A stretch of DNA of 64,000 nucleotides from the NCBI GenBank assembly GCA_034231615.1, contig CM067311.1, positions 9,549,746-9,613,745 of the forward strand, read 5' to 3'. A program made the translations under genes and the position numbers. This stretch comes from Meghimatium bilineatum. Its lineage: Eukaryota > Mollusca > Gastropoda > Stylommatophora > Philomycidae. The notes beneath the pieces are model-generated. The model worked only from the letters and a program-made list of their open reading frames with translations. It ran no database searches and had not been told where the DNA came from. Shown piece by piece: positions 42,369-56,500 of this stretch. Every line of letters starts with the position of its first letter. The stretch's first letter is position 1.

Positions 42369-45300
42369 ATATAGTTTATCATTATACATTTTTTTGTTTT
42401 GATTTTCAAACTTTTCAACACATTTCATAAGTGTATATAGTTTATCAATAGAAATTAATTTTTTGATTTTCTTTTTGAAATTTTTCAACACATTTCATAA
42501 ATGTATCTACCGGTAGTTTATCATTAGAAATATATCATTTCATTTTATTTTTCAAACTTTTAAACACATTTCATAAATGTATATAGTTTATCATTAGAAA
42601 TATTAATTTTTTATTTTCTTGTTCAAACTTTTCAACACATTTCAGCAATGTATCTACCGTAGTTTATCATTAGAAATATATTTTTTTATTTTCTTTTTCA
42701 ATCTTTTCAACACATCTCATAAATGTATCTACCAGTAGAGTATCACTAGAAATATATATTTTTATTTTCTTTTTCAAACGTTTCAACACATCTCATAAAT
42801 TTATTGTCAAATTAATAGAAATATATTTTTTGATTTTTGTTTTTCAAACTTTTCAACACATTTCATAAATGTATATAGTTTATCATTAGAAATATTTTTT
42901 TTTAATTTTCTTGTTCAAACTTTTCAACACATTTCAGCAATGTATCTAGTTTATCATTAGAAATATATTTTTTAATTTTCTTTTTCAATCTTTTCAACAC
43001 ATCTCATAAATGTATCTACCAGTAGAGTATCACTAGAAATATATTTTTTTATTTTCTTTTTCAAACGTTTCAACACATCTCATAAATTTATTGTCAAATT
43101 AATAGAAATATATTTTTTGATTTTTGTTTTTCAAACTTTTCAACACATTTCATAAATGTATATAGTTTATCATTAGAAATATTTTTTTTTTTATTTGCTT
43201 GTTCAAACTTTTCAACACATTTCAGCAATGTATCTAGTTTATCATTAGAAATATATTTTTTTATTTTCTTTTTCAATCTTTTCAAAACATCTCATAAATG
43301 TATCTACCAGTAGAGTATCACTAGAAATATATTTTTTTATTTTCTTTTTCAAACGTTTCAACACATCTCATAAATTTATTGTCTTATTAATAGAAATATA
43401 TTTTTTGATTTTTGTTTTTTAAACTTTGCAACACATATCATAAATTCTACCGGTAGTTTATCATTAGAAATATTTTTTTTTAATTTTCTTGTGCAAACTT
43501 TTCAACATATTTCATAAATGTATCTAGTTTATCATTAGCAATATATTTTTTTTAAAATTTCAAACTTTTCAACACATCTCATAAATGTATCTACCGGTAG
43601 TTTATCATTAGAAATATACTTTTTGATTTTCAAACTTTTCAACACATTTCATAAGTGTATATAGTTTATCAATAGAAATTAATTTTTTGATTTTCTTTTT
43701 GAAATATTTCAACACATTTCATAAATGTATCTAGTTTATCATTAGAAATATATTTTTTTAATTTTCAAACTTTTCAACACATTTCATAAATGTATATAGT
43801 TTATCATTAGAAATATTTTTTTTTTAATTTTCTTGTTCAAACTTTTCAACACATTTCAGCAATGTATCTAGTTTATCATTAGAAATATATTTTTTAATTT
43901 TCTTTTTCAATCTTTTCAACACATCTCATAAATGTATCTACCAGTAGAGTATCACTAGAAATATATTTTTATATTTTCTTTTTCAAACGTTTCAACACAT
44001 CTCATAAATTTATTGTCAAATTAATAGAAATATATTTTTTGATTTTTGTTTTTCAAACTTTTCAACACATTTCATAAATGTATATAGTTTATCATTAGAA
44101 ATATTTTTTATTTTTATTTTCTTGTTCAAACTTTTCAACACATTTCAGCAATGTATCTAGTTTATCATTAGAAATATATTTTTTTATTTTCTTTTTCAAT
44201 CTTTTCAAAACATCTCATAAATGTATCTACCAGTAGAGTATCACTAGAAATATATTTTTTTATTTTCTTTTTCAAACGTTTCAACACATCTCATAAATTT
44301 ATTGTCTTATTAATAGAAATATATTTTTTGATTTATGTTTTTCAAACTTTTCAACACATTTCATAAATGTATATAGTTTATCATTAGAAATATTTTTTTT
44401 TAATTTTCTTGTTCAAACTTTTCAACACATTTCAGCAATGTATCTAGTTTATCATTAGAAATATATTTTTTAATTTTCTTTTTCAATCTTTTCAACACAT
44501 CTCATAAATGTATCTACCAGTAGAGTATCACTAGAAATATATTTTTTTATTTTCTTTTTCAAACGTTTCAACACATCTCATAAATTTATTGTCAAATTAA
44601 TAGAAATATATTTTTTGATTTTTGTTTTTCAAACTTTGCAACACATATCATAAATTCTACCGGTAGTTTATCGTTAGAAATATATTTTTTTATTTTCTTT
44701 TTCAATCTTTTCAACACATCTCATAAACGTATCTACCGGTAGATTATCACTAGAAATATATCTTTTCATTTACTTTAAAAAAATTTTCAACACATTTCAT
44801 AAATGTATATAGTTTATCATTAGAAATATTTTTTTAAAATTTTCTTGTGTAAACTTTTCAACATATTTCATAAATGTATCTAGTTTATCATTAGAAATAT
44901 ATTTTTTTTAAAATTTCAAACTTTTCAACACATCTCATAAATGTATCTACCGGTAGTTTATCATTAGAAATATATTTTTTGATTTTCAAACTTTTCAACA
45001 AATTTCATAAGTGTATATAGTTTATCAATAGAAATTAATTTTTTGATTTTCTTTTTGAAATATTTCAACACATTTCATAAATGTATCTAGTTTTTATCAT
45101 TAGAAATATATTTTTTTTTATTTTGAAACTTTTCAACACATTTCATAAATGTATCTAGTTTATCATTAGAAATATATTTTTTTAATTTTCAAACTTTTCA
45201 ACACATTTCATAAGTGTATATAGTGTATCAATAGAAATTTATTTTTTGATTTTCTTTTTCAAACTTTTCAACACATTTCATAAATGTATCTAGTTTATGA

Positions 45301-46136
45301 CTAGAAATATATTTTTTAATTTTCTTGTTCAATCTTTTCAACACATCTCATAAATGTATCTACCAGTAGAGTATCACTAGAAATATATTTTCTTATTTTC
45401 TTTTTCAAACGTTTCAACACATCTCATAAATTGATTGTCAAATTAATATAAATATATTATTTGATTTTCTTTTTCAAACTTTTCAACACATCTCATAAAT
45501 TCTACCCGTAGTTTTTCATTAGAAATATAATTTTTTATTTCATTTTTCAATCATTTCAACACATATCATAAATGTATCTACCGGTAGATTATAACTAGAA
45601 ATATATCTTTTCATTTTCTTTTTAAAAATTTTCAACACATTTCATAAATTGATATAGTTTATCATTAGAAATATTTTTTTTTATTTTCTTGTGCAAACTT
45701 TTCAACATATTTCATAAATGTATCTAGTTTATCATTAGAAATATATTTTTTTTTAAATTTCAAACTTTTCAACACATCTCATAAATGTATCTACCGGTAG
45801 TTTATCATTAAAAATATATTTTTTGATTTTCAGACATTTCAACACATTTCATAAATGTATCTAGTTTATCACTAGAAATATATTTTTTGATTTTCTTTTC
45901 CAAATTTTTCAACACATTTCATAAATGTATATATTTTATCATTAGAAATATATTTTTTTGATTTTCAAACTTTTCAACACATTTCATAAGTGTATATAGT
46001 GTATCAATAGAAATTTTTTTTTAGATTTTCTTTTTCAAACTTTTCAACACATTTCATAAGTATATATAGTGTATCAATAGAAATATTATTTTTTATTTTC
46101 TTGTTGAAACTTTTCAACACATTTCATAAATGTATC
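42369..46136. repeat. AT-rich satellite, left block
   Basis: Tandem monomers of about 62-75 bp share TTTCAACACATTTCATAAAT, then GTATCTAGTTTATCATTAGA, AATATATTTTTT and a T-rich stretch ending TTTTTCAAAC. Several monomer types recur: with CTACCGGTAG, with CCAGTAGAGTATCAC, with AAATTTATTGTCAAATTAAT, and with TTCAGCAATGTATC. The array ends at the family C insertion but continues in register after it. No gene is present. Confidence 0.97.
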
Positions 46137-47583
46137 GGGGTGCAAAGGGAACGCATTGCTCTAGGCGGACTCAGGGTTAGCAGATAACCAAGATCCCAAA
46201 TGTACCTCCACGCGATTCTCCCTGGAAACAGAAATACAGCAGCTCGAGCTGATTCTTTCCAAATCTTTTGGGGATCGTGTCCGAGAATGTGGAGGTAGCA
46301 GATGGAAAGAGATTTGCCTGCACAAGAGACAGACAATATCTCCGACACCACCAGCACCACCACATATAGCGACACTGTCGACATACAGTGAAGCTAGTCA
46401 GTCCAGTCCGAACATTGGAGGGGCGGCCAATGTAAAATGCACGTAAAGGTAGATGCATGGCGAGAGACATAGAGTTCATACCGAGTACAATGAAACAATG
46501 AAAGCGCAGAACAGCGCTAGAGGGCAGCGCGAACTGCAAATAGAAAGTGAAATGTCCCTAGGAAAGGGGAACTACAAACTCCGTCTGCTCGAGACGAGCT
46601 TCTAGTTACCTGTGTTCCTTACAGGCAGAGACCCAGACCCATTCATTTGCGTTTGGTAAAGCAAGAAGACCTAATCCAACTCTAATGTCGAGCCTTCCTA
46701 AACCGGAAATATGCTCGCGAAGAGAAAGGGTTCCGTACTCGATGCGCTCAGGCACAAAAGGGACAACGATTTAGCCCTGGCCCAACTCTACTGTCAGGTT
46801 TTCCTACACTGGAAATACACTTGAAGAGAGAAAGGGTTCAGTACCTGATGGGCTCAGGCGCTATTGGGACAAGGACGCTCAGCTCGAGAACGCCTTGCTC
46901 TCAAACGAGTGGTGTGAGACTCGAACTTGGACAAGGGGTACACGATGTCGGTGAATGACACCTCGGCTAAGAGGGCGATAGAGCCAGGGTCCAACTCCTC
47001 TGTTGAGTTCTTCCCCTTAAGGAACCAGGCTCACGGATGAGAAACGGTTCAGTACCCAATGGGCACAGGCACAGCACGTCCAATTACACGAGGCAAGTTC
47101 ATAGACAGTGGAACACCTTGTTCGAGTCAGACGAGAGCAAAAAAAATAGTCTGGGCGAAGAGTCTCCACTACGCGTGCCTGGAGACAGATATAGAGGCTG
47201 TCACAGGCTAAGGGTAGCCCACCGGAATTGTCAAGGCATGCCGAAATCGGATGTGATAGGCCTACAAGGCGCATAACGGTGGCACAACGTAATCACACTC
47301 CCGGCGGAAATCGCACGGATATCCGTGATGGTTACAATGGAGCGAACGACAAACAAACAAACAAAATAGTCTGGGCGAAGAGTCTCCACTACGCGTGCCT
47401 GGAGACAGATATAGAGGCTGTCACAGGCTAAGGGTAGCCCACCGGAATTGTCAAGGCATGCCGAAATCGGATGTGATAGGCCTACAAGGCGCATAACGGT
47501 GGCACAACGTAATCACACTCCCGGCGGAAATCGCACGGATATCCGTGATGGTTACAATGGAGCGAACGACAAACAAACAAACA
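46137..47583 (+). mobile_element. Family C retroposon, copy 2, inserted in satellite
   Basis: A 1447-bp element starting GGGGTGCAAAGGGAACGCAT and ending (AAAC)n. It is flanked by a perfect 9-bp duplication, AAATGTATC, at 46128-46136 and 47584-47592. Removing it restores a normal satellite monomer. Compared with copy 1 it has one fewer 107-bp internal repeat, and its 3' 220 bp, including the tail, are present twice. Open frames on both strands are short and not alike in pattern to any protein I know. Confidence 0.92.
47146..47583 (+). repeat. 220-bp tandem duplication of the family C 3' end
   Basis: ATAGTCTGGGCGAAGAGTCT starts at 47146 and again at 47366. Each unit runs through GGCGCATAACGGTGGCACAA to an AAACAAACAAAC tail. 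The two units look nearly identical. Confidence 0.93.
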
Positions 47584-50500
47584 AAATGTATCTAATTTAT
47601 CATTAGAAAAATATTTCTTTGATTTTGAATCTTTTCAACACATTTCAGCAATGTATCTAGTTTATCATTAGAAATATATTTTTTATTTTCTTTTTCAATC
47701 TTTTCCACACATCTCATAAATGTATCTACCTGTAGAGTATCATTAAAAATATATTTTTTGATTTTCAAACTTTTCAACACATTTCATAAATGTATCTAGT
47801 TTATCACTAGAAATATATTTTTTGATTTTCTTTTCCAAATTTTTCAACACATTTCATAAATGTATATAGTTTATCATTAGAAATATATTTTTATGATTTT
47901 CAAACTTTTCAACACATTTCATAAGTGTATATAGTGTATCAATAGAAATTTTTCTTTAGATTTTCTTTTTCAAACTTTTCAACACATTTCATAAGTATAT
48001 ATAGTGTATCAATAGAAATATTATTTTTGCTTTCTTTTTCAAACTTTTCAACACATTTCATAAGTGTATATAGTTTATCAATAGAAATTTATTTTTTGAT
48101 TTTCTTTTTGAAATTTTTCAACACATTTCATAAATGTATCTACCGGTAGTTTATCATTAGAAATATATTTTTTAATTTTCTTTTTCAATCTTCTCAACAC
48201 ATCTCATAAATGTATCTACCGGTAGATTATCACTAGAAATATATCATTTCATTTTATTTTTCAAACTTTTAAACACATTTCATAAATGTATATAGTTTAT
48301 CATTAGAAATATTTTTTTTAATTTTCCTGTTCAAACTTTTCAACACATTTCATAAATGTATATAGTTTATCATTAGAAATATATTTTTATTATTTTCATG
48401 TTCAAACTTTTCAACATATTTCATAAATGTATCTAGTTTATCACTAGAAATATATTTTTGTGATTTTGAAACTTTTCAACACATTTCATAAGTGTATATA
48501 GTGTATCAATAGAAATTTATTTTTTGATTTTCTTGTTCAATCTTTTCAACACATCTCATAAATTGATTGTCAAATTAATAGAAATATATTTTTTGATTTT
48601 CTTTTTCAAACTTTTCAACACATCTCATAAATTCTACCGGTAGTTTATCATTAGAAATATATTTTTAATTTTCTTTTTCAATCTTCTCAACACATCTCAT
48701 AAATGTATCTACCGGTAGATTATCACTAGAAATATATCATTTGATTTTATTTTTCAAACTTTTAAACACATTTCATAAATGTATATAGTTTATCATTAGA
48801 AATATTTTTTTAAATTTTCTTTTTCAATCTTTTCAACACATCTCATAAATGTATCTACCAGTAGAGTATCACTAGAAATATATATTTTTATTTTCTTTTT
48901 CAAACGTTTCAACACATCTCATAAATTGATTGTCAGATTAATAGAAATATATTTTTTTATTTTCTTTTTCAAACTTTTCAACACATCTCATAAATTCTAC
49001 CGGTAGTTTATCATTAGAAATATATTTTTTTATTTTCTTTTTCAATCTTTTCAACACATCTCATAAATGTATCTAGTTTATCATTAGAAATATATTTTTT
49101 TAAATTTCAAACTTTTCAACACATCTCATAAATGTATCTACCGGTAGTTTATCATTAGAAATATATTTTTTTATTTTCAAACTTTTCAACACATTTCATA
49201 AGTACCGGGGTATATATAGTGTATCAATAGAAATTTATTTTTTGATTTTCTTTTTCAAACTTTTCAACACATTTCATAAATGTATCTAGTTTATCACTAG
49301 AAATATATTTTTTTATTTTCTTGTTCAATCTTTTCAACACATCTCATAAATTGATTGTCAAATTAATAGAAATATATTTTTTGATTTTCTTTTTCAAACT
49401 TTTCAACACATCTCATAAATTCTACCGGTAGTTTATCATTAGAAATATATTTTTAATTTTCTTTTTCAATCTTCTCAACACATCTCATAAATGTATCTAC
49501 CGGTAGATTATCACTAGAAATATATCATTTCATTTTATTTTTCAAACTTTTAAACACATTTCATAAATGTATATAGTTTATCATTAGAAATATTTTTTTA
49601 AATTTTCCTGTTCAAACTTTTCAACACATTTCATAAATGTATCTAATTTATCATTAGAAAAATATTTTTTTGATTTTGAAACATTTCAACACATTTCATA
49701 AATGTATATAGTGTATCAATAGAAATTTTTCTTTAGATTTTCTTTTTCAAACTTTTCAACACATTTCATAAGTATATATAGTGTATCAATAGAAATATTA
49801 TTTTTGATTTTCTTTTTCAAACTTTTCAACACATCTCATAAATTCTACCAGTAGTTTATCATTAGAAATATATTTTTTTATTTTATTTTTCTATCATTTC
49901 AACACATCTCATAAATGTATCTACCGGTAGATTATCACTAGAAATATATCTTTTCATTTTCTTTAAAAAAATTTTCAACACATTTCATAAATGTATATAG
50001 TTTATCATTAGAAATATTTTTTTAATTTTCTTGTGCAAATTTTTCAACATATTTCATAAATGTATCTAGTTTATCATTAGAAATATATATTTTTTTAAAT
50101 TTCAAACTTTTCAACACATCTCATAAATGTATCTACCGGTAGTTTATCATTAAAAATATATTTTTTGATTTTCAAACTTTTTAACATATTTCATAAATGT
50201 ATGTAGTTTATCACTAGAAATATATTTTTTGATTTTCTTTTCCAAATTTTTCAACACATTTCATAAATATATATAGTTTATCATTAGAAATATATTTTTT
50301 TGATTTTCAAACTTTTGAACACATTTCATAAGTGTATATAGTTTATCAATAGAAATTTATTTTTTGATTTTCTTTTTGAAATTTTTCAACACATTTCATA
50401 AATGTATCTACCGGTAGTTTATCATTAGAAATATATTTTTTAATTTTCTTTTTCAATCTTCTCAACACATCTCATAAATGTATCTACCGGTAGATTATCA

Positions 50501-53500
50501 CTAGAAATATATCATTTCATTTTATTTTTCAAACTTTTAAACACATTTCATAAATGTATATAGTTTATCATTAGAAATATATTTTTATTATTTTCTTGTT
50601 CAAACTTTTCAACATATTTCATAAATGTATCTAGTTTATCACTAGAAATATATTTTTTTGATTTTGAAACATTTCAACACATTTCATAAGTGTATATAGT
50701 GTATCAATAGAAATTTTTCTTTAGATTTTCTTTTTCAAACTTTTCAACACATTTCATAAGTATATATAGTGTATCAATAGAAATATTATTTTTGATTTTC
50801 TTTTTCAATCTTTTCAACACATCTCATAAATGTATCTACCAGTAGAGTATCACTAGAAATATATATTTTTATTTTCTTTTTCAAACGTTTCAACACATCT
50901 CATAAATTGATTGTCAGATTAATAGAAATATATTTTTTTATTTTCTTTTTCAAACTTTTCAACACATCTCATAAATTCTACCGGTAGTTTATCATTAGAA
51001 ATATATTTTTTTATTTTCTTTTTCAATCTTTTCAACACATCTCATAAATGTATCTAGTTTATCATTAGAAATATATTTTTTTTAAATTTCAAACTTTTCA
51101 ACACATCTCATAAATGTATCTACCGGTAGTTTATCATTAGAAATATATTTTTTTATTTTCAAACTTTTCAACACATTTCATAAGTATATATAGTGTATCA
51201 ATAGAAATTTATTTTTTGATTTTCTTTTTCAAACTTTTCAACACATTTCATAAATGTATCTAGTTTATCACTAGAAATATATTTTTTTATTTTCTTGTTC
51301 AATCTTTTCAACACATCTCATAAATTGATTGTCAAATTAATAGAAATATATTTTTTGATTTTCTTTTTCAATCTTCTCAACACATCTCATAAATGTATCT
51401 ACCGGTAGATTATCACTAGAAATATATCATTTGATTTTATTTTTCAAACTTTTAAACACATTTCATAAATGTATATAGTTTATCATTAGAAATATTTTTT
51501 TTAATTTTCTTTTTCAATCTTTTCAACACATCTCATAAATGTATCTACCAGTAGAGTATCACTAGAAATATATATTTTTATTTTCTTTTTCAAACGTTTC
51601 AACACATCTCATAAATTGATTGTCAGATTAATAGAAATATATTTTTTTATTTTCTTTTTCAAACTTTTCAACACATCTCATAAATTCTACCGGTAGTTTA
51701 TCATTAGAAATATATTTTTTTATTTTCTTTTTCAATCTTTTCAACACATCTCATAAATGTATCTAGTTTATCATTAGAAATATATTTTTTTATTTTCAAA
51801 CTTTTCAACACATTTCATAAGTACCGGGGTATATATAGTGTATCAATAGAAATTTATTTTTTGATTTTCTTTTTCAAACTTTTCAACACATTTCATAAAT
51901 GTATATAGTTTATCATTAAAATATTTTTTTAATTTTCTTGTGCAAATTTTTCAACATATTTCATAAATGTATCTAGTTTATCATTAGAAATATATTTTTT
52001 TTAAAATTTCAAACTTTTCAACACATCTCATAAATGTATCTACCGGTAGTTTATCATTAGAAATATATTTTTTGATTTTCAAACTTTTCAACACATTTCA
52101 TAAATGAATCTAGTTTTTATCATTAGAAATATATTTTTTTTTATTTTGAAACTTTTCAACACATTTCATAAATGTATCTAGTTTATCATTAGAAATATAT
52201 TTTTTTAATTTTCAAACTTTTCAACACATTTCATAAGTGTATATAGTGTATCAATAGAAATATATTTTTTGATTTTCTTTTTCAATCTTTTCAACACATC
52301 TCATAAATGTATCTACCAGTAGAGTATCACTAGAAATATATTTTTTTATTTTCTTTTTCAAACGTTTCAACACATCTCATAAATTTATTGTCTTATTAAT
52401 AGAAATATATTTTTTGATTTTTGTTTTTTAAACTTTGCAACACATCTCATAAATTCTACCGGTAGTTTATCATTAGAAATATATTTTTAATTTTCTTTTT
52501 CAATCTTCTCAACACATCTCATAAATGTATCTACCGGTAGATTATCACTAGAAATATATCATTTGATTTTATTTTTCAAACTTTTAAACACATTTCATAA
52601 ATGTATATAGTTTATCATTAGAAATATTTTTTTAAATTTTCTTTTTCAATCTTTTCAACACATCTCATAAATGTATCTACCAGTAGAGTATCACTAGAAA
52701 TATATATTTTTATTTTCTTTTTCAAACGTTTCAACACATCTCATAAATTGATTGTCAGATTAATAGAAATATATTTTTTTATTTTCTTTTTCAAACTTTT
52801 CAACACATCTCATAAATTCTACCGGTAGTTTATCATTAGAAATATATTTTTTTATTTTCTTTTTCAATCTTTTCAACACATCTCATAAATGTATCTAGTT
52901 TATCATTAGAAATATATTTTTTTAAATTTCAAACTTTTCAACACATCTCATAAATGTATCTACCGGTAGTTTATCATTAGAAATATATTTTTTTATTTTC
53001 AAACTTTTCAACACATTTCATAAGTACCGGGGTATATATAGTGTATCAATAGAAATTTATTTTTTGATTTTCTTTTTCAAACTTTTCAACACATTTCATA
53101 AATGTATCTAGTTTATCACTAGAAATATATTTTTTTATTTTCTTGTTCAATCTTTTCAACACATCTCATAAACGTATCTACCGGTAGATTATCACTAGAA
53201 ATATATCTTTTCATTTACTTTAAAAAAATTTTCAACACATTTCATAAATGTATATAGTTTATCATTAGAAATATTTTTTTAAAATTTTCTTGTGCAATCT
53301 TTTCAACATATTTCATAAATGTATCTAGTTTATCATTAGAAATATATTTTTTTTAAAATTTCAAACTTTTCAACACATCTCATAAATGTATCTACCGGTA
53401 GTTTATCATTAGAAATATATTTTTTGATTTTCAAACTTTTCAACACATTTCATAAGTGTATATAGTTTATCAATAGAAATTAATTTTTTGATTTTCTTTT

Positions 53501-56500
53501 TGAAATATTTCAACACATTTCATAAATGTATCTAGTTTTTATCATTAGAAATATATTTTTTTTTATTTTGAAACTTTTCAACACATTTCATAAATGTATC
53601 TAGTTTATCATTAGAAATATATTTTTTTAATTTTCAAACTTTTCAACACATTTCATAAGTGTATATAGTGTATCAATAGAAATATATTTTTTGATTTTCT
53701 TTTTCAATCTTTTCAACACATCTCATAAATGTATCTACCAGTAGAGTATCACTAGAAATATATTTTTTTATTTTCTTTTTCAAACGTTTCAACACATCTC
53801 ATAAATTTATTGTCTTATTAATAGAAATATATTTTTTGATTTTTGTTTTTCAAACTTTTCAACACATTTCATAAATGTATATAGTTTATCATTAGAAATA
53901 TTTTTTTTTTTTATTTTCTTGTTCAAACTTTTCAACACATTTCAGCAATGTATCTAGTTTATCATTAGAAATATATTTTTTTATTTTCTTTCTCAATCTT
54001 TTCAAAACATCTCATAAATGTATCTACCAGTAGAGTATCACTAGAAATATATTTTTTTATTTTCTTTTTCAAACGTTTCAACACATCTCATAAATTTATT
54101 GTCTTATTAATAGAAATATATTTTTTGATTTTTGTTTTTTAAACTTTGCAACACATATCATAAATTCTACCGGTAGTTTATCATTAGAAATATTTTTTTA
54201 AAATTTTCTTGTGCAAACTTTTCAACATATTTCATAAATGTATCTAGTTTATCATTAGAAATATATTTTTTTTAAAATTTCAAACTTTTCAACACATCTC
54301 ATAAATGTATCTACCGGTAGTTTATCATTAGAAATATATTTTTTGATTTTCAAACTTTTCAACACATTTCATAAGTGTATATAGTTTATCAATAGAAATT
54401 AATTTTTTGATTTTCTTTTTGAAATATTTCAACACATTTCATAAATGTATCTAGTTTTTATCATTAGAAATATATTTTTTTTTATTTTGAAACTTTTCAA
54501 CACATTTCATAAATGTATCTAGTTTATCATTAGAAATATATTTTTTTAATTTTCAAACTTTTCAACACATTTCATAAATGTATATAGTTTATCATTAGAA
54601 ATATTTTTTATTTTTATTTTCTTGTTCAAACTTTTCAACACATTTCAGCAATGTATCTAGTTTATCATTAGAAATATATTTTTTTATTTTCTTTTTCAAT
54701 CTTTTCAAAACATCTCATAAATGTATCTACCAGTAGAGTATCACTAGAAATATATTTTTTTATTTTCTTTTTCAAACGTTTCAACACATCTCATAAATTT
54801 ATTGTTTTATTAATAGAAATATATTTTTTGATTTTTCTTTTTCAAACTTTTCAACACATCTCATAAATTCTACCGGTAGTTTATCATTAGAAATATATTT
54901 TTAATTTTCTTTTTCAATCTTCTCAACACATCTCATAAATGTATCTACCGGTAGATTATCACTAGAAATATATCATTTGATTTTATTTTTCAAACTTTTA
55001 AACACATTTCATAAATGTATATAGTTTATCATTAGAAATATTTTTTTTAATTTTCTTTTTCAATCTTTTCAACACATCTCATAAATGTATCTACCAGTAG
55101 AGTATCACTAGAAATATATATTTTTATTTTCTTTTTCAAACGTTTCAACACATCTCATAAATTGATTGTCAGATTAATAGAAATATATTTTTTTATTTTC
55201 TTTTTCAAACTTTTCAACACATCTCATAAATTCTACCGGTAGTTTATCATTAGAAATATATTTTTTTATTTTCTTTTTCAATCTTTTCAACACATCTCAT
55301 AAATGTATCTAGTTTATCATTAGAAATATATTTTTTTAAATTTCAAACTTTTCAACACATCTCATAAATGTATCTACCGGTAGTTTATCATTAGAAATAT
55401 ATTTTTTTATTTTCAAACTTTTCAACACATTTCATAAGTACCGGGGTATATATAGTGTATCAATAGAAATTTATTTTTTGATTTTCTTTTTCAAACTTTT
55501 CAACACATTTCATAAATGTATCTAGTTTATCACTAGAAATATATTTTTTTATTTTCTTGTTCAATCTTTTCAACACATCTCATAAATTGATTGTCAAATT
55601 AATAGAAATATATTTTTTGATTTTCTTTTTCAAACTTTTCAACACATCTCATAAATTCTACCGGTAGTTTATCATTAGAAATATATTTTTAATTTTCTTT
55701 TTCAATCTTCTCAACACATCTCATAAATGTATCTACCGGTAGATTATCACTAGAAATATATCATTTCATTTTATTTTTCAAACTTTTAAACACATTTCAT
55801 AAATGTATATAGTTTATCATTAGAAATATTTTTTTTAATTTTCCTGTTCAAACTTTTCAACACATTTCATAAATGTATCTAATTTATCATTAGAAAAATA
55901 TTTCTTTGATTTTGAAACTTTTCAACACATTTCAGCAATGTATCTAGTTTATCATTAGAAATATATTTTTATTATTTTCTTGTTCAAACTTTTCAACATA
56001 TTTCATAAATGTATCTAGTTTATCACTAGAAATATATTTTTTTGATTTTGAAACATTTCAACACATTTCATAAGTGTATATAGTGTATCAATAGAAATTT
56101 TTCTTTAGATTTTCTTTTTCAAACTTTTCAACACATTTCATAAGTATATATAGTGTATCAATAGAAATATTATTTTTGATTTTCTTTTTCAAACTTTTCA
56201 ACACATCTCATAAATTCTACCGGTAGTTTATCATTAGAAATATATTTTTTTATTTTATTTTTCTATCATTTCAACACATCTCATAAATGTATCTACCGGT
56301 ACATTATCACTAGAAATATATCTTTTCATTTTCTTTAAAAAAATTTTCAACACATTTCATAAATGTATATAGTTTATCATTAGAAATATTTTTTTAATTT
56401 TCTTGTGCAAATTTTTCAACATATTTCATAAATGTATCTAGTTTATCATTAGAAATATATATTTTTTTAAATTTCAAACTTTTCAACACATCTCATAAAT

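Noticed and set aside
46124-46539. Minus-strand frames of 86 and 120 codons in family C
   Set aside because: In copy 1 the corresponding frames have different lengths and breaks, and no motif is recognisable.
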